Below are positions 12,001 to 18,098 of a stretch of DNA of 27,812 nt, piece after piece. The DNA is from an uncultured Collinsella sp. (GTDB taxonomy: Bacteria > Actinomycetota > Coriobacteriia > Coriobacteriales > Coriobacteriaceae). The stretch covers positions 1 through 27,812 of the forward strand of contig URKH01000021.1 in assembly GCA_900548255.1 (NCBI GenBank). The letters are read 5' to 3'. Position 1 is the first letter of the stretch. Every line of letters starts with the position of its first letter. A model generated the notes under the pieces. The model saw nothing but the letters and a program-made list of their open reading frames with translations, did no database searches and was not told where the DNA came from. A program made the translations under genes and the position numbers.

Positions 12001-12451
12001 GGTGGCCCCGGTCGAGAAACCGACTAAGAAGCAGCTCAAGGCCCTGGTCAAGCAGGCGAAGGAGACTGACACTAGGGGCAAGACGGCCGAGTCTGTCAAG
12101 GCCCTGACGGATGCCATTACCTACGCCGAGGACGTCTTGGGTGCTGAGAATGCTTCCGACACCCAGCTCCAGGCGGCCTATGACCAGCTCAAGCTGGCTA
12201 TTGAGAGCCTCAAGGATGCCGATTCCGGCAATCAGGGCGGCTCGGGCAACCAGGGTTCCGGCAATGGCTCGAACGGCGGCAACCAGGCGGGCAAGCCCGC
12301 AGGCGACAAGGCCCAGGGCAGCAAGAAGAACGGTTCGGCGATTCCCAATACCGGAGACCAGACGGCGGCGACCGTCGCGACCGTCGGTGGTCTTGGCGCC
12401 ATCATCGCCGCGATCGGCGCTTTCTTCCATCGTCGCAGCAAGGCTAAGTAG
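6038..12451 (+). CDS. Secreted, cell-wall-anchored multimodular GH31 glycosidase
   Basis: The GTG at 6038 is chosen because AAGAAAGGAG lies 5 nt upstream and a signal peptide follows (RRNSIFTKR, then a hydrophobic AVLVATAATLVFA core). An upstream in-frame ATG at 5975 has neither. The protein has 2137 residues. Approximate modules: mutarotase-like N-domain 40-280; GH31 barrel 284-650 with predicted nucleophile Asp480 in LKTDVAWVG and acid/base Asp531 in GIWTGDQYG; beta domains to 960; FN3 965-1050; F5/8C (CBM32-like) 1050-1190; dockerin-like calcium loop DLNDNGVYDVYD near 1245; cohesin-like 1267-1404; a second F5/8C-like 1410-1580; Big-like 1581-1675; FIVAR 1676-1744; CBM32 1746-1910; two FIVAR 1913-2061; a Gly/Asn/Lys linker; sorting signal IPNTG at 2102, a hydrophobic helix and an RRSKAK tail. 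GH31 includes alpha-glucosidases, alpha-xylosidases and alpha-N-acetylgalactosaminidases (subfamily 18). The CBM32/FIVAR architecture favours a host-glycan substrate, but that is inference. A sortase gene lies 0.7 kb downstream. Confidence 0.93.
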   Translation: MRRNSIFTKRWVKGSAVLVATAATLVFANPQQAIATPLKGVDSATVSQSASNVVDIDFADGIKGRITFLEDGIFRYNVDPKGEFSDYATPRSKSHTAKIQAQPDTSDTYSKPSATVADKGDTIEITGGKATVILDKATGKMSIKSGDRVVVSESASLDLDKKGTVQTLAKEKSENFFGGGTQNGRFLHTNQTIAISNTNNWTDGGVASPNPFYWTSDGYGVLRNTFAEGSYDFGSTDSSTVTTLHSENEFDAYYFVATNEGASNVATEMLQDYYKVTGNPVLLPEYGFYLGHLNAYNRDGWSTTSGQKKWETKGSKSSSEKGDVKYESGMSTGYKLDGTLAAETLNGEGPSVDTENMKATDFDRQFSARQVIDDYEDNDMPLGWFLPNDGYGAGYGQNGYYKTGGVNSDGTSSADRLNAVRANVDNLKKFTEYANSKGVSTGLWTQSNLEPDSNSETPWHLLRDFDAEVKTGGISTLKTDVAWVGSGYSFGLNGIKTAYDTVTTGANKRPNIITLDGWAGTQRFGGIWTGDQYGGNWEYIRFHIPTYIGQSLSGNPNIGSDMDGIFGGDPIISARDYQWKTFTPSMLDMDGWGTYRKSPMTHGDPYTGISRFYLKLKAQLMPYIYTSAASAANIDTGNGDAGLPMIRAMLLSDNSEYAASTSTQYQYMFGENFLVAPVYQDTQADENGNDIRNGIYLPNYGTDENPTIWIDYFSGKQYRGGQVLNNYEAPLWKLPLFVKANAIVPMYAENNNPEAVSDTNTKGTDRSQRIVEFFATEGDGTFTQYEDDGSSIENNTTEDDSYGTIDNISYGVHVSTVYSSKAAGGTATFTAEASKGGYNGYDSNRTTTFVANVSAKPTSVVAKNGGSALNVVEVDSQETFDAATPEAGQAVYFYSETPNLNHYGSDADGTEAEQGESFNNTKITTNPKVYVKFAKTDVAAAAQTLELGGFVNADATLTADRLNENLSAPTNLAAPEDVTTPTSIKLTWGKVDGATSYDLKVDGTVFAVGDAAEFTHTDLAYNSKHTYQIRSRNAEGYSAWSDVLEANSALDPWRNVPDAEEITWEGSLYGSHKAELAFDHEFQSGDGGFHSGGNDLGKALTVDYGRAYKLDKLEYYPRDDAGNGTVTKMRVETSLDGVHWTSQEVDWARSADCKTVAFDGTVAARYVRMTPLASVGNFFSASEIAIYKTDGTDGFAVGSNLNKATISDGDYSNMKNYLGLENREPDTPTFGSQIRDHFADLNDNGVYDVYDYSFTMAGLDGGTKQKGKVAGSLAVIPSKTEVEAGDEITVDVYAADAKNVNALGALVNFKSDQFEFVSESIAQDGSTAGMENLSREKVQFADRTQTINLAFANRGDGKLYNGTGAVASFKLKAKTAGKVELPSTSWLIGPACDALEFASDGTVTMPDVPQPTVAEYGQDAFNITMTNDELTTDDGTNVEKLIQQKSYNALFDNNEGDNGFEFLWNWSGNWDSEGKLPSYVKLPTTMTFAFKTPSKLDSVEVVNRNGGNGTVQKIKAVVTFEDGSTQEFAGGEYDSFRARYAFGLSAENKGKKATKVEVTPLEASGDQMLTLREVNFNYTQGVEAIEGVELGKNQTGFFEGDVTLVDAKATPESAGYPYVTVESSDPSVVSVSAVQAGDSVSYYLRANKAGKAKITVASVLDPSKTASYEVEVKAGVDTSALVAALSEAAGYSESVYTKDSYAALTAAVEAAQKLLDGGQGSYSKKDVADATAKIEKAIDGLKMRPVDEKILINTPENRKNVKVAGFSSEADYEGSNAVNALDGDERTLWHSDWAHGTGMPQYLSVDLGRDYDLTDVTFLPRQDGGTNGDIFEAEILVSDTADGYEMGTAASMGTFAFDNDGRVLTDRGDWKQMSFGAARGRYVTVKVIHAGGGNVDAYCSMAELKFYGTAVPDPVAKDDLATAIEKVDAEVAAGDLKAGDYTEASWTALENALASARAILSDEKATQDEVDQALRALESARGALEKTPVAPVEKPTKKQLKALVKQAKETDTRGKTAESVKALTDAITYAEDVLGAENASDTQLQAAYDQLKLAIESLKDADSGNQGGSGNQGSGNGSNGGNQAGKPAGDKAQGSKKNGSAIPNTGDQTAATVATVGGLGAIIAAIGAFFHRRSKAK

Positions 12452-12470
12452 CCCCAGCAACAGCTAAGCA

Positions 12471-12513
12471 AGCGTGCCCGCCGTCCCACCCAAGGACGGT
12501 GGGCACGCTTTTT
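12471..12513 (+). terminator. Intrinsic terminator of the GH31 gene
   Basis: AGCGTGCCCGCCGTCC (12471-12486) pairs with GGACGGTGGGCACGCT (12494-12509) with one G-T wobble and a 7-nt loop, followed directly by TTTT. It begins 20 nt after the GH31 stop and separates that gene from purE. Confidence 0.9.
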
Positions 12514-12596
12514 GAATGTAGGCGGAAAGCTCCGACCCTTCGGCCTTAATCTCGCAAAGCGTTCCGTCTCCCGCCGAACACATCAGCATCGGCGGC

Positions 12597-12602
12597 TATA
12601 CT
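12597..12602 (+). promoter_or_regulatory. Candidate purE -10 element
   Basis: TATACT matches the -10 consensus at five of six bases and lies 66 nt upstream of the purE start, after the GH31 terminator. The hexamer 17 nt upstream (CCGAAC, 12574-12579) is a poor -35 box. Confidence 0.4.
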
Positions 12603-12667
12603 TGAATTATTTGCAGTTAAGGGTCGCGGATCGCCGCGTCACCGCTCTCAACAGGAGGTCTTTGTTT

Positions 12668-13132
12668 ATGGCAGATCAGAAGCCGGTTGTCGGGATCATC
12701 ATGGGCTCCAAGTCCGATCTGGGCGTTATGGAAGGCTGTACCGCCGAGCTCGAGGCGCTCGGTGTGCCCTATGAGCTCGTCATTGCGAGCGCGCACCGCA
12801 CGCCGGCGAAGGTCCACGAGTGGGCTTCGACTGCTGCCGACCGCGGCATCAAGGTGATTATTGCTGCTGCCGGCAAGGCTGCTCACCTGGGCGGTGTCGT
12901 GGCTGCGTTTACGCCGCTGCCGGTCATCGGCGTGCCTATGAAGACGAGTGACCTGGGCGGCATGGATTCGCTGCTGTCGATGGTGCAGATGCCTTCGGGC
13001 GTGCCCGTGGCCTGCGTTGCCATCAACGGTGCCAAGAACGCCGCCATTTACGCCACGCAGATTCTGGGCGCATGCGACCCCGAGTACCGCAAGGTTATCG
13101 AGAAGATGAAGCAGGAGATGGCCGACGCCTAG
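12668..13132 (+). CDS. purE: N5-carboxyaminoimidazole ribonucleotide mutase (PurE, class I)
   Basis: PurE interconverts N5-CAIR and CAIR in de novo purine synthesis. The ATG at 12668 follows AGGAGG (12653-12658) by 9 nt; the open frame extends further upstream, but no other start has a ribosome site. The protein has 154 residues, normal for class I PurE. It begins VGIIMGSKSDLGVME (phosphate-binding Gly/Ser loop) and carries the conserved SAHRTP and GKAAHLGGVVAAFTPLPVIG segments around the active site. No purK (N5-CAIR synthetase) is adjacent. The other pur genes in the window, purF, purM and purN, lie 3 to 7 kb downstream beyond a minus-strand gene, so the pathway is split into separate units here. 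The sortase gene follows after 35 nt and is probably cotranscribed. Confidence 0.96.
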   Translation: MADQKPVVGIIMGSKSDLGVMEGCTAELEALGVPYELVIASAHRTPAKVHEWASTAADRGIKVIIAAAGKAAHLGGVVAAFTPLPVIGVPMKTSDLGGMDSLLSMVQMPSGVPVACVAINGAKNAAIYATQILGACDPEYRKVIEKMKQEMADA

Positions 13133-13167
13133 GCGTTCCGCCGTTTCACCGCAGTATAAGGAGAGCC

Positions 13168-14163
13168 ATGTCCGACTATCAGGGAAAACGATTCAAGGTT
13201 CCTCAGATTCCCGATCCGTCGAAGCCGGGTGCTGCCCGTGCGGCACAGCAGGGTCGGACATCCTCTCCTCAGCAGCCGCGCGCGCCGCGCCCCGTGACGC
13301 CGGCGACGCATCGTCGACAGGACGCGCCGGCCGCATATCGACCTTCATCTTATAGCACCGCTAAGAAGCCGCCCCTGTCTTCATCGCATGCCGCGCCGTC
13401 GGATTACACCGAGCCGCCGCGCAAGAAACGCCGGTCCGTCATTCCCATTCTGCTCATCATTATCGGTATCGGTCTGATCGTTGCCGCTGCCGCCATCTTT
13501 ATCAATGCGCAGATTGGCTACAAGCAGGCGAGCGAGTCGTATCAAAAGATCGAACGGCAGTATAGCGATAAGGACGCTAGCGGCGTGCCGATTATCGATT
13601 TCAATGCTCTTGCCCAGACAAATCCCGAGGTCGTCGGTTGGATTTACGTACCGGGCACCAACATTAACTATCCCGTAGTGCAGGCTACTGATAATTCCAA
13701 GTACCTCAACACGTTGTTCGATGGCACGTCCAACGCATCGGGTGCCATCTTCTTGGATTACGAGGACACTGCGCCCGGCATGGTGGATCAGCAGACTACG
13801 ATCTATGGTCACCACATGAACGACGGATCGATGTTCAATGTGATCTCGGGCACGACCGATCAGGCGACGTTCGACAGCATAGAGTGCGTGTACTACATCA
13901 CGCGCGACGCCACCTATAAGCTGCGTCCGCTGGCGACCAAGGTCGTTGAGGACACGTATGCCAAGGCGCGTACGCGCAATTTTGAGGGCGACGACGGGCT
14001 CAAGAACTACCTGTCCGAGATGCTCGACGGTGCCTCTGCCGTGGCGAGCGATGCGGGCGACCGCGCCGCCTCAGCAACCAAGGTCGTGACGCTCGTGACC
14101 TGTCGCTCGCTGTCGCTGAGCAACACGCGCGTCGTCATGGTGCTCACGCCGGTCGAGGAGTAG
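13168..14163 (+). CDS. srtB: Class B-type sortase
   Basis: Sortases cleave a C-terminal sorting motif and transfer the protein to peptidoglycan or to another protein. The ATG at 13168 follows AAGGAG (13158-13163). The 331-residue protein has a long cytoplasmic Pro/Arg/Lys-rich N-terminus (1-90) and one membrane helix (about 91-113, IPILLIIIGIGLIVAAAAIF). An extracytoplasmic sortase domain follows (GWIYVPGTNINYPVVQ onward). The catalytic triad is visible: His215 in IYGHHMNDGSMF, Cys312 in TLVTCRS and Arg321 in SNTRVVM. The spacing and the YGHHM/TLVTC motifs fit class B. It lies downstream of the wall-anchored GH31 protein, whose IPNTG motif is a candidate substrate. Specificity cannot be read from sequence, because class B enzymes often recognise other motifs or assemble pili. 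The cytoplasmic tail is unusually long. Confidence 0.9.
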   Translation: MSDYQGKRFKVPQIPDPSKPGAARAAQQGRTSSPQQPRAPRPVTPATHRRQDAPAAYRPSSYSTAKKPPLSSSHAAPSDYTEPPRKKRRSVIPILLIIIGIGLIVAAAAIFINAQIGYKQASESYQKIERQYSDKDASGVPIIDFNALAQTNPEVVGWIYVPGTNINYPVVQATDNSKYLNTLFDGTSNASGAIFLDYEDTAPGMVDQQTTIYGHHMNDGSMFNVISGTTDQATFDSIECVYYITRDATYKLRPLATKVVEDTYAKARTRNFEGDDGLKNYLSEMLDGASAVASDAGDRAASATKVVTLVTCRSLSLSNTRVVMVLTPVEE

Positions 14164-14176
14164 ATTATCCAGGGGT

Positions 14177-14235
14177 AGCTAAAGAGCCCCGTCCCAAATT
14201 AGCTAAATTGCCCTAGAGTAGCTAATTTGGGACGG
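14177..14235. repeat. Intergenic element with a perfect 17-bp stem
   Basis: CCGTCCCAAATTAGCTA (14189-14205) and TAGCTAATTTGGGACGG (14219-14235) form a perfect 17-bp inverted repeat with a 13-nt loop. The left flank (14177-14198) matches 31-53. The right arm ends 10 nt before the next start codon, with the sequence TAAGGGAGA between, so a folded transcript would crowd that ribosome site. It has no T tract. It is probably a dispersed palindromic element; a regulatory role is inference. Confidence 0.75.
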
Positions 14236-14245
14236 TAAGGGAGAA

Positions 14246-14665
14246 ATGATGCTCGAGAATGGCAAAACGATGCCTTCGGTTGATGCTTGGCTGCGTGAGG
14301 CTAAGGCCGATGCTTCGGCGGCTGGCTGCGGCATGTACCTGACACACAACGGTGTGGTGCGTGCGACGCCCAAGGCCGAGGTGCGCGGAGTCGAGACCGA
14401 TGGCGTGGCGCCTGGGCATAAGGTGGGCGGCATGGTGTTCGGCTTCGATGCTCAGAAGGTGCAGGCTGCTATCGAGGCCACGCGCGCGATGCCTGGTATC
14501 GGCTATGTGCGCGTGTGGCTGGCAAGCGGCGAGCTTGCCGTGGGCGACGACATCATGCTCGTGCTCATTGGCGGAGACGTTCGTCCGCATGTGGTCGATG
14601 CGCTGCAGGCGCTCGTTGGCACCATCAAAAATGAGTGTGTGAGTGAGGTCGAGCGCGAGGCGTAG
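14246..14665 (+). CDS. MoaE-like (molybdopterin synthase catalytic subunit family) protein
   Basis: This 139-residue protein starts at an ATG doublet (14246 or 14249) preceded by AAGGGAGA. It resembles the MoaE family in its C-terminal half: GIGYVRVWLASGELAVGDD, then MLVLIGGDVRPHVVDALQAL, then VGTIKNE, corresponding to the beta-strand/helix core of MoaE and its terminal lysine-containing segment. MoaE with MoaD converts precursor Z to molybdopterin. No moaD, moaA, moaC, mog or molybdoenzyme gene lies nearby, and the N-terminal half (LREAKADASAAGCGMYLTHN) is not clearly MoaE-like. It may therefore be a divergent family member with a different role. It follows the sortase gene by 82 nt, separated by the 17-bp stem element, and ends at a strong bidirectional terminator. 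The assignment rests on memory of similar coriobacterial proteins and is moderate. Confidence 0.6.
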   Translation: MMLENGKTMPSVDAWLREAKADASAAGCGMYLTHNGVVRATPKAEVRGVETDGVAPGHKVGGMVFGFDAQKVQAAIEATRAMPGIGYVRVWLASGELAVGDDIMLVLIGGDVRPHVVDALQALVGTIKNECVSEVEREA

Positions 14666-14695
14666 AGGCTTACGTCGATAGAAGGCTCGTTTATA

Positions 14696-14734
14696 AAAAT
14701 GCCCGCCGGTACGTGTGATACCGGCGGGCATTTT
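14696..14734. terminator. Bidirectional terminator between convergent genes
   Basis: AAAATGCCCGCCGGTA (14696-14711) and TACCGGCGGGCATTTT (14719-14734) form a perfect 16-bp stem with a 7-nt loop. The stem is flanked by A and T tracts, so it can stop transcription from the MoaE-like gene and from the minus-strand gene ending at 14756. Confidence 0.9.
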
Positions 14735-14755
14735 GCGTTTTGGGCGCGGTGGACG

Positions 14756-15985
14756 CTACACGCGCGTCGCATCCTTGGGGCTCATGGTCATGCTCTGGAA
14801 ACGATTTTCCATATACTCATTATCGAAGTACGTGCCGTAGAACTGCGCAACGGGAATATCGCTGACCGTGCCGTTGACGCGCTGGTACCAGTAATCGAGC
14901 GACTGCAGCGTCATGACGCCGTCGACCAGCATAATGATGGTGAAGATGACGGTAGCGGAGTAGCGGCTCTTCCACGGAATCATGTTGATGAGATTGAGCA
15001 GCCTCGGCAGCAGCAGCTTGATCCAGATGAGGCCACCCAGGCCCCACAGGCAGGCAAAGCCCGTGCAGGTGCGTCCGCCGGTAAGGACGGCGAGTGGGTC
15101 GGGCATGCCAAAGAGCTTCATGTGCGAGTAGTTCCACGAGACCACACCGAACGAGGTCTGCATAAACCAGCCCACGAACACCTCAAAGCTTGCGCCAAGT
15201 AGGGCACTCACCAAAAAGATAATGATGGGGTTCTTTTTGTAGAAGCGGTTGAGCACCATGGTCATGAGTACGGCGCCAAATCCGTAGATGGGGCTGAAGG
15301 GGCCAAACAGCATGCCGGCGCGGTTCTGGTAGACGCCCGGGTCGTCGACCGTCATATGCCAGATGTCCTCCAGGATCAGGCCGAGTACGCAGCAGACAAA
15401 GAATACCCAGAACAGGTTGAAGTAGTTGAGCTTGATGTAGCCTTCGCCGGTCTCATCGCGGCCGAGCATGCCCTCGGCGGCGGCGTCGCGATCGAGCATC
15501 TCCTGCAGGCGGCGCTGCAGCTCGCGCTCCTGACGAAGCGTGGGGTCGACGGTGGCCGAAAGCGCGACGAGGATGCCGAGCTGGATGGCGGGGCGCAGCA
15601 AGAACGGCCCGATACCCTGGAGCATCACGTCGACCAAAAGCTCAACGACGGTAAATGCGATAAGGATATAGGACAGGCGCGCGGCGTTGCGGCGCTGGTT
15701 TTTGATAAGGTCCAGGCCAAAGATGATCAGGATGACGGCACTTGCCGCAGAGAGCATGATGCCGGCGACGATGAGTCCAACCGCGACGAGCGTGTTGTCG
15801 CCGAGCTTGGCGGCGGTGTTGCCGGTGATGAGCGCGGTGATGACCTGCCACATAAAGGCGGCGACCGACGGGAGCGTGCCCACGCCGGACAGAATGCACA
15901 GGGCGGCGTACACCTTAATGATCAGGGGGATCTTCTTGACCTCGGTGGCGCTGGGGACGCTGGGGTCGAGTTCATTTCGATCCAT
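14756..15985 (-). CDS. Polytopic membrane protein with PF06541-type (putative ABC-transporter type IV) domain
   Basis: This 409-residue integral membrane protein has two parts. Residues 20-160 hold four to five hydrophobic segments (for example IKVYAALCILSGVGTLPSV and LSAASAVILIIFGLDLI). A charged coiled-looking linker follows (about 165-195, RQERELQRRLQEMLDRD). The C-terminal part, about 200-350, carries GMLFGPFSPIYGFGAVLMT, SFEVFVGWFMQTSFGVVSWNYS and GGRTCTGFACLWGLGGLIW. These match the Firmicutes/Actinobacteria family often named putative ABC-transporter type IV (formerly DUF1113). No ATPase partner is adjacent and the function is unknown. The start is supported by GAAAGG about 7 nt upstream and by a good promoter at 16012-16040. 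It is a single-gene unit: convergent with the MoaE-like gene and divergent from purF. Confidence 0.8.
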   Translation of the reverse strand: MDRNELDPSVPSATEVKKIPLIIKVYAALCILSGVGTLPSVAAFMWQVITALITGNTAAKLGDNTLVAVGLIVAGIMLSAASAVILIIFGLDLIKNQRRNAARLSYILIAFTVVELLVDVMLQGIGPFLLRPAIQLGILVALSATVDPTLRQERELQRRLQEMLDRDAAAEGMLGRDETGEGYIKLNYFNLFWVFFVCCVLGLILEDIWHMTVDDPGVYQNRAGMLFGPFSPIYGFGAVLMTMVLNRFYKKNPIIIFLVSALLGASFEVFVGWFMQTSFGVVSWNYSHMKLFGMPDPLAVLTGGRTCTGFACLWGLGGLIWIKLLLPRLLNLINMIPWKSRYSATVIFTIIMLVDGVMTLQSLDYWYQRVNGTVSDIPVAQFYGTYFDNEYMENRFQSMTMSPKDATRV

Positions 15986-16011
15986 ACATAACCTTTCTCG
16001 CTTTGTTGCAG

Positions 16012-16040
16012 GTTATAAGGATACGCCGCCGACCTGCCAA
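16012..16040 (-). promoter_or_regulatory. Promoter of the minus-strand membrane-protein gene
   Basis: Read on the minus strand, TTGGCA (16035-16040) and TATAAC (16012-16017) are separated by exactly 17 nt and each match the sigma-70 consensus at five of six bases. The -10 box lies 26 nt upstream of the ATG. Confidence 0.65.
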
Positions 16041-16223
16041 AAGACAGGACAAACGACCCAATTGCAACTTTGTAATCCCCAACGGTGGACACGGCGGCCA
16101 TCTGGGGGAGCGGGCGCTTGCGCTGGACAGACCGATAAAATGTTTGGCTACAAAACTGATTATTAGCTCGGTGGGCTTTTAAAAAGCGCTGTTCATGCGC
16201 GGGAGTGCTTGTCCTGCCGTGCG

Positions 16224-16229
16224 TATAAT
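16224..16229 (+). promoter_or_regulatory. Candidate purF -10 element
   Basis: TATAAT is a perfect -10 hexamer 41 nt upstream of the purF start, with TG two bases before it (close to an extended -10). No recognisable -35 box lies 16-18 nt upstream. The remainder of the 285-nt divergent spacer holds no gene that I can see and no clear purine riboswitch. Confidence 0.5.
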
Positions 16230-16270
16230 AAGGTGGGTAACGCCAAAATACGAGGCTCTGAGGGGATGCC

Positions 16271-17941
16271 ATGTCTCAAGAAACCATCCGCGCGGCCGAG
16301 CGTGCCGCGGGACAGGTGAACACCATGTCGACGTATGATCCGGACTCCGACCAGCTGCATGAGGAATGTGGCATTTTCGGCGTATGGGCGCCCGATCGCG
16401 ACGTGGCTCGACTGACGTACTTTGGCCTGCGTGCGCTGCAGCACCGTGGCCAGGAATCGGCGGGAATCGCCGTGGGTGACGGCGGCACGGTTATGGTCCG
16501 CAAGGATCTGGGCCTGCTCGACCGCGTGTTCTCCAACGCCGACCTGTCGACGCTCTCCGGCCAGCTGGCCGTGGGCCACGTGCGCTATGGCACCGCCGGT
16601 GCCAAGAGCTGGGAAGCCTCTCAGCCGCATCTTTCTACCATCAACAGCGTCATTATCGCGCTTGCTCACAACGGCACGCTGGTCAACACCGACGAGCTGC
16701 GCCGCCAGCTGATCGAGCTGGGCGTGCCGTTCCTCTCCAATTCGGATTCCGAGGTCGCGACCAAGCTCATCGGCTACTTTACTCAGCGTACAGGCCATCT
16801 GCGCGAGGGCATTCGTAAGACCATGGAACTCGTGCGCGGCGGCTACGCCATGACGCTCATCAATGAGCAGGCGCTCTATGCCTTCCGCGACCCGCACGGC
16901 ATTCGCCCGCTGGTGCTGGGCAAGCTCGTGGACGAGGGCCTGGACCAAGCCGATGCCGCATCCGTTTCGCAGCTGCCGTCGCAAGACGACGCCGCGACGG
17001 TCGACGCCACCACCCATGTCACGCGCGCTGGCGGCTGGGTCGTTGCCTCGGAGACCTGTGCGCTCGACATCGTGGGTGCCGAGTACGTCCGTGATGTCCG
17101 CCCCGGTGAGATTTTGCGCATCAGCGCCGAGGGCCTGGTATCCGAGCAGGGCGTACCTGCAGCCGAAGAGCCTGCCAACTGCATCTTTGAGCAGGTCTAC
17201 TTCGCCCGCCCCGACTCCATCATGAACGGCAAGAGCGTCTACGCCTGCCGCTACGACATGGGTCGCCAGCTGGCACACGAGGAGCCCGTCGAGGCTGATC
17301 TGGTCATCGGCGTGCCCGACTCCGGCCTGCCGCCCGCGGAGGGGTATTCGCACGAGAGCGGCATTCCCTTTGGCGAGGGCCTCATCAAGAATCGCTATGT
17401 GGGCCGTACGTTTATCGAGCCCACGCAGGAGCTGCGCGCCATGGGCGTGCGCATGAAGCTCAACCCGCTGCGCGACAACATCGAGGGCAAGCGCCTGGTC
17501 GTCATCGACGACTCCATCGTGCGCGGCACCACCATGGTGCAGCTCGTCAAGATGCTGCGTAACGCCGGCGCCAAGGAGATTCACATTCGCATCAACTCGC
17601 CCGAGGTCATTTGGCCGTGCTTCTACGGCATCGATACCGACGTGCAGTCGCAGCTCATCAGTGCCAACAAGACGGTCGATGAGATCTGCGAGTACATTGG
17701 CGCCGATTCGCTGGCCTTCCTTTCGGTCGAGGGCCTGCTGAAGGTCATGCCCAAGGGCGGCTATTGCGATGCATGCTTTACCGGCCGCTATCCCGTGGCG
17801 ATTCCCGAGAGCTTTGGCCGCGACAAATTTATGGAGGGCTTTAAGCCCCGCAACCTGGACAAGCCGCTGCACTTTGACGACGACGCCGTGGTCGAGAAAT
17901 ACGACGACCGCAGCTGGGAAGAGGAGCACGGCGAGGCCTAA
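16271..17941 (+). CDS. purF: Amidophosphoribosyltransferase
   Basis: PurF makes 5-phosphoribosylamine from PRPP and glutamine, the first committed step of purine synthesis. The 556-residue protein has the N-terminal nucleophile glutaminase domain, with Cys33 in EECGIFGVW preceded by a propeptide and followed by ALQHRGQESAGIA. Its phosphoribosyltransferase domain has the PRPP loop LVVIDDSIVRGTTM (Asp413/Asp414). Four cysteines, Cys304 (ANCIFEQVYFARPDS), Cys450 (WPCFYGID), Cys499 and Cys502 (YCDACFTG), correspond to the [4Fe-4S] ligands of the Bacillus-type enzyme, which is oxygen-sensitive. The ATG at 16271 has GAGGGG upstream; an ATG at 16325 would leave a 14-residue propeptide, nearer the usual length, so the start is not certain. 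A stretch near residues 230-255 (DEGLDQADAASVSQLPSQDD) looks like a lineage-specific insertion. purM lies 157 nt downstream. Confidence 0.97.
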   Translation: MSQETIRAAERAAGQVNTMSTYDPDSDQLHEECGIFGVWAPDRDVARLTYFGLRALQHRGQESAGIAVGDGGTVMVRKDLGLLDRVFSNADLSTLSGQLAVGHVRYGTAGAKSWEASQPHLSTINSVIIALAHNGTLVNTDELRRQLIELGVPFLSNSDSEVATKLIGYFTQRTGHLREGIRKTMELVRGGYAMTLINEQALYAFRDPHGIRPLVLGKLVDEGLDQADAASVSQLPSQDDAATVDATTHVTRAGGWVVASETCALDIVGAEYVRDVRPGEILRISAEGLVSEQGVPAAEEPANCIFEQVYFARPDSIMNGKSVYACRYDMGRQLAHEEPVEADLVIGVPDSGLPPAEGYSHESGIPFGEGLIKNRYVGRTFIEPTQELRAMGVRMKLNPLRDNIEGKRLVVIDDSIVRGTTMVQLVKMLRNAGAKEIHIRINSPEVIWPCFYGIDTDVQSQLISANKTVDEICEYIGADSLAFLSVEGLLKVMPKGGYCDACFTGRYPVAIPESFGRDKFMEGFKPRNLDKPLHFDDDAVVEKYDDRSWEEEHGEA

Positions 17942-17970
17942 AACCTGCCATATGGGGACAGGTTTATTTT
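17941..17970 (+). terminator. Weak terminator-like hairpin after purF
   Basis: AAACCTG (17941-17947) and CAGGTTT (17959-17965) form a 7-bp stem with an 11-nt loop, followed by ATTTT. The loop side contains GGGGACAG, a word seen in several intergenic regions of the window. It is short and may allow read-through to purM. Confidence 0.45.
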
Positions 17971-18003
17971 GGTAGGTTTTACCTGCTGTTTTGTTGATAT
18001 GGC

Positions 18004-18074
18004 GGCGCGTGCTGTTATGGCGCGCGCCGAAATGAACGCAACTATGAGCACCGTTTGGCGCCCGCGCGGCGCCA
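18004..18074 (+). promoter_or_regulatory. Structured purM leader with two GC-rich hairpins
   Basis: GGCGCGTGC pairs with GCGCGCGCC (18004-18029, one wobble). Then TGGCGCC (18056-18062) pairs perfectly with GGCGCCA (18068-18074) around a 5-nt loop. The second hairpin lies about 10 nt before the purM ribosome site (GAGAGGAAGG). No ligand-binding riboswitch class was recognised. Control of purM translation is possible but not shown. Confidence 0.35.
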
Positions 18075-18098
18075 CGGTAATGGGAGAGGAAGGCTCAG

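Noticed and set aside
10805..12460. 551-residue open frame antisense to the GH31 gene
   Set aside because: It is opposite real modules with recognisable motifs, lacks a start signal and matches no family.
15986..16270. Purine riboswitch upstream of purF
   Set aside because: I could not recognise the conserved core of a guanine/adenine or PRPP/ppGpp riboswitch; only a TATAAT box is evident.
16193..17929. 578-residue open frame antisense to purF
   Set aside because: purF is certain on the plus strand; the antisense frame is a codon-composition shadow.
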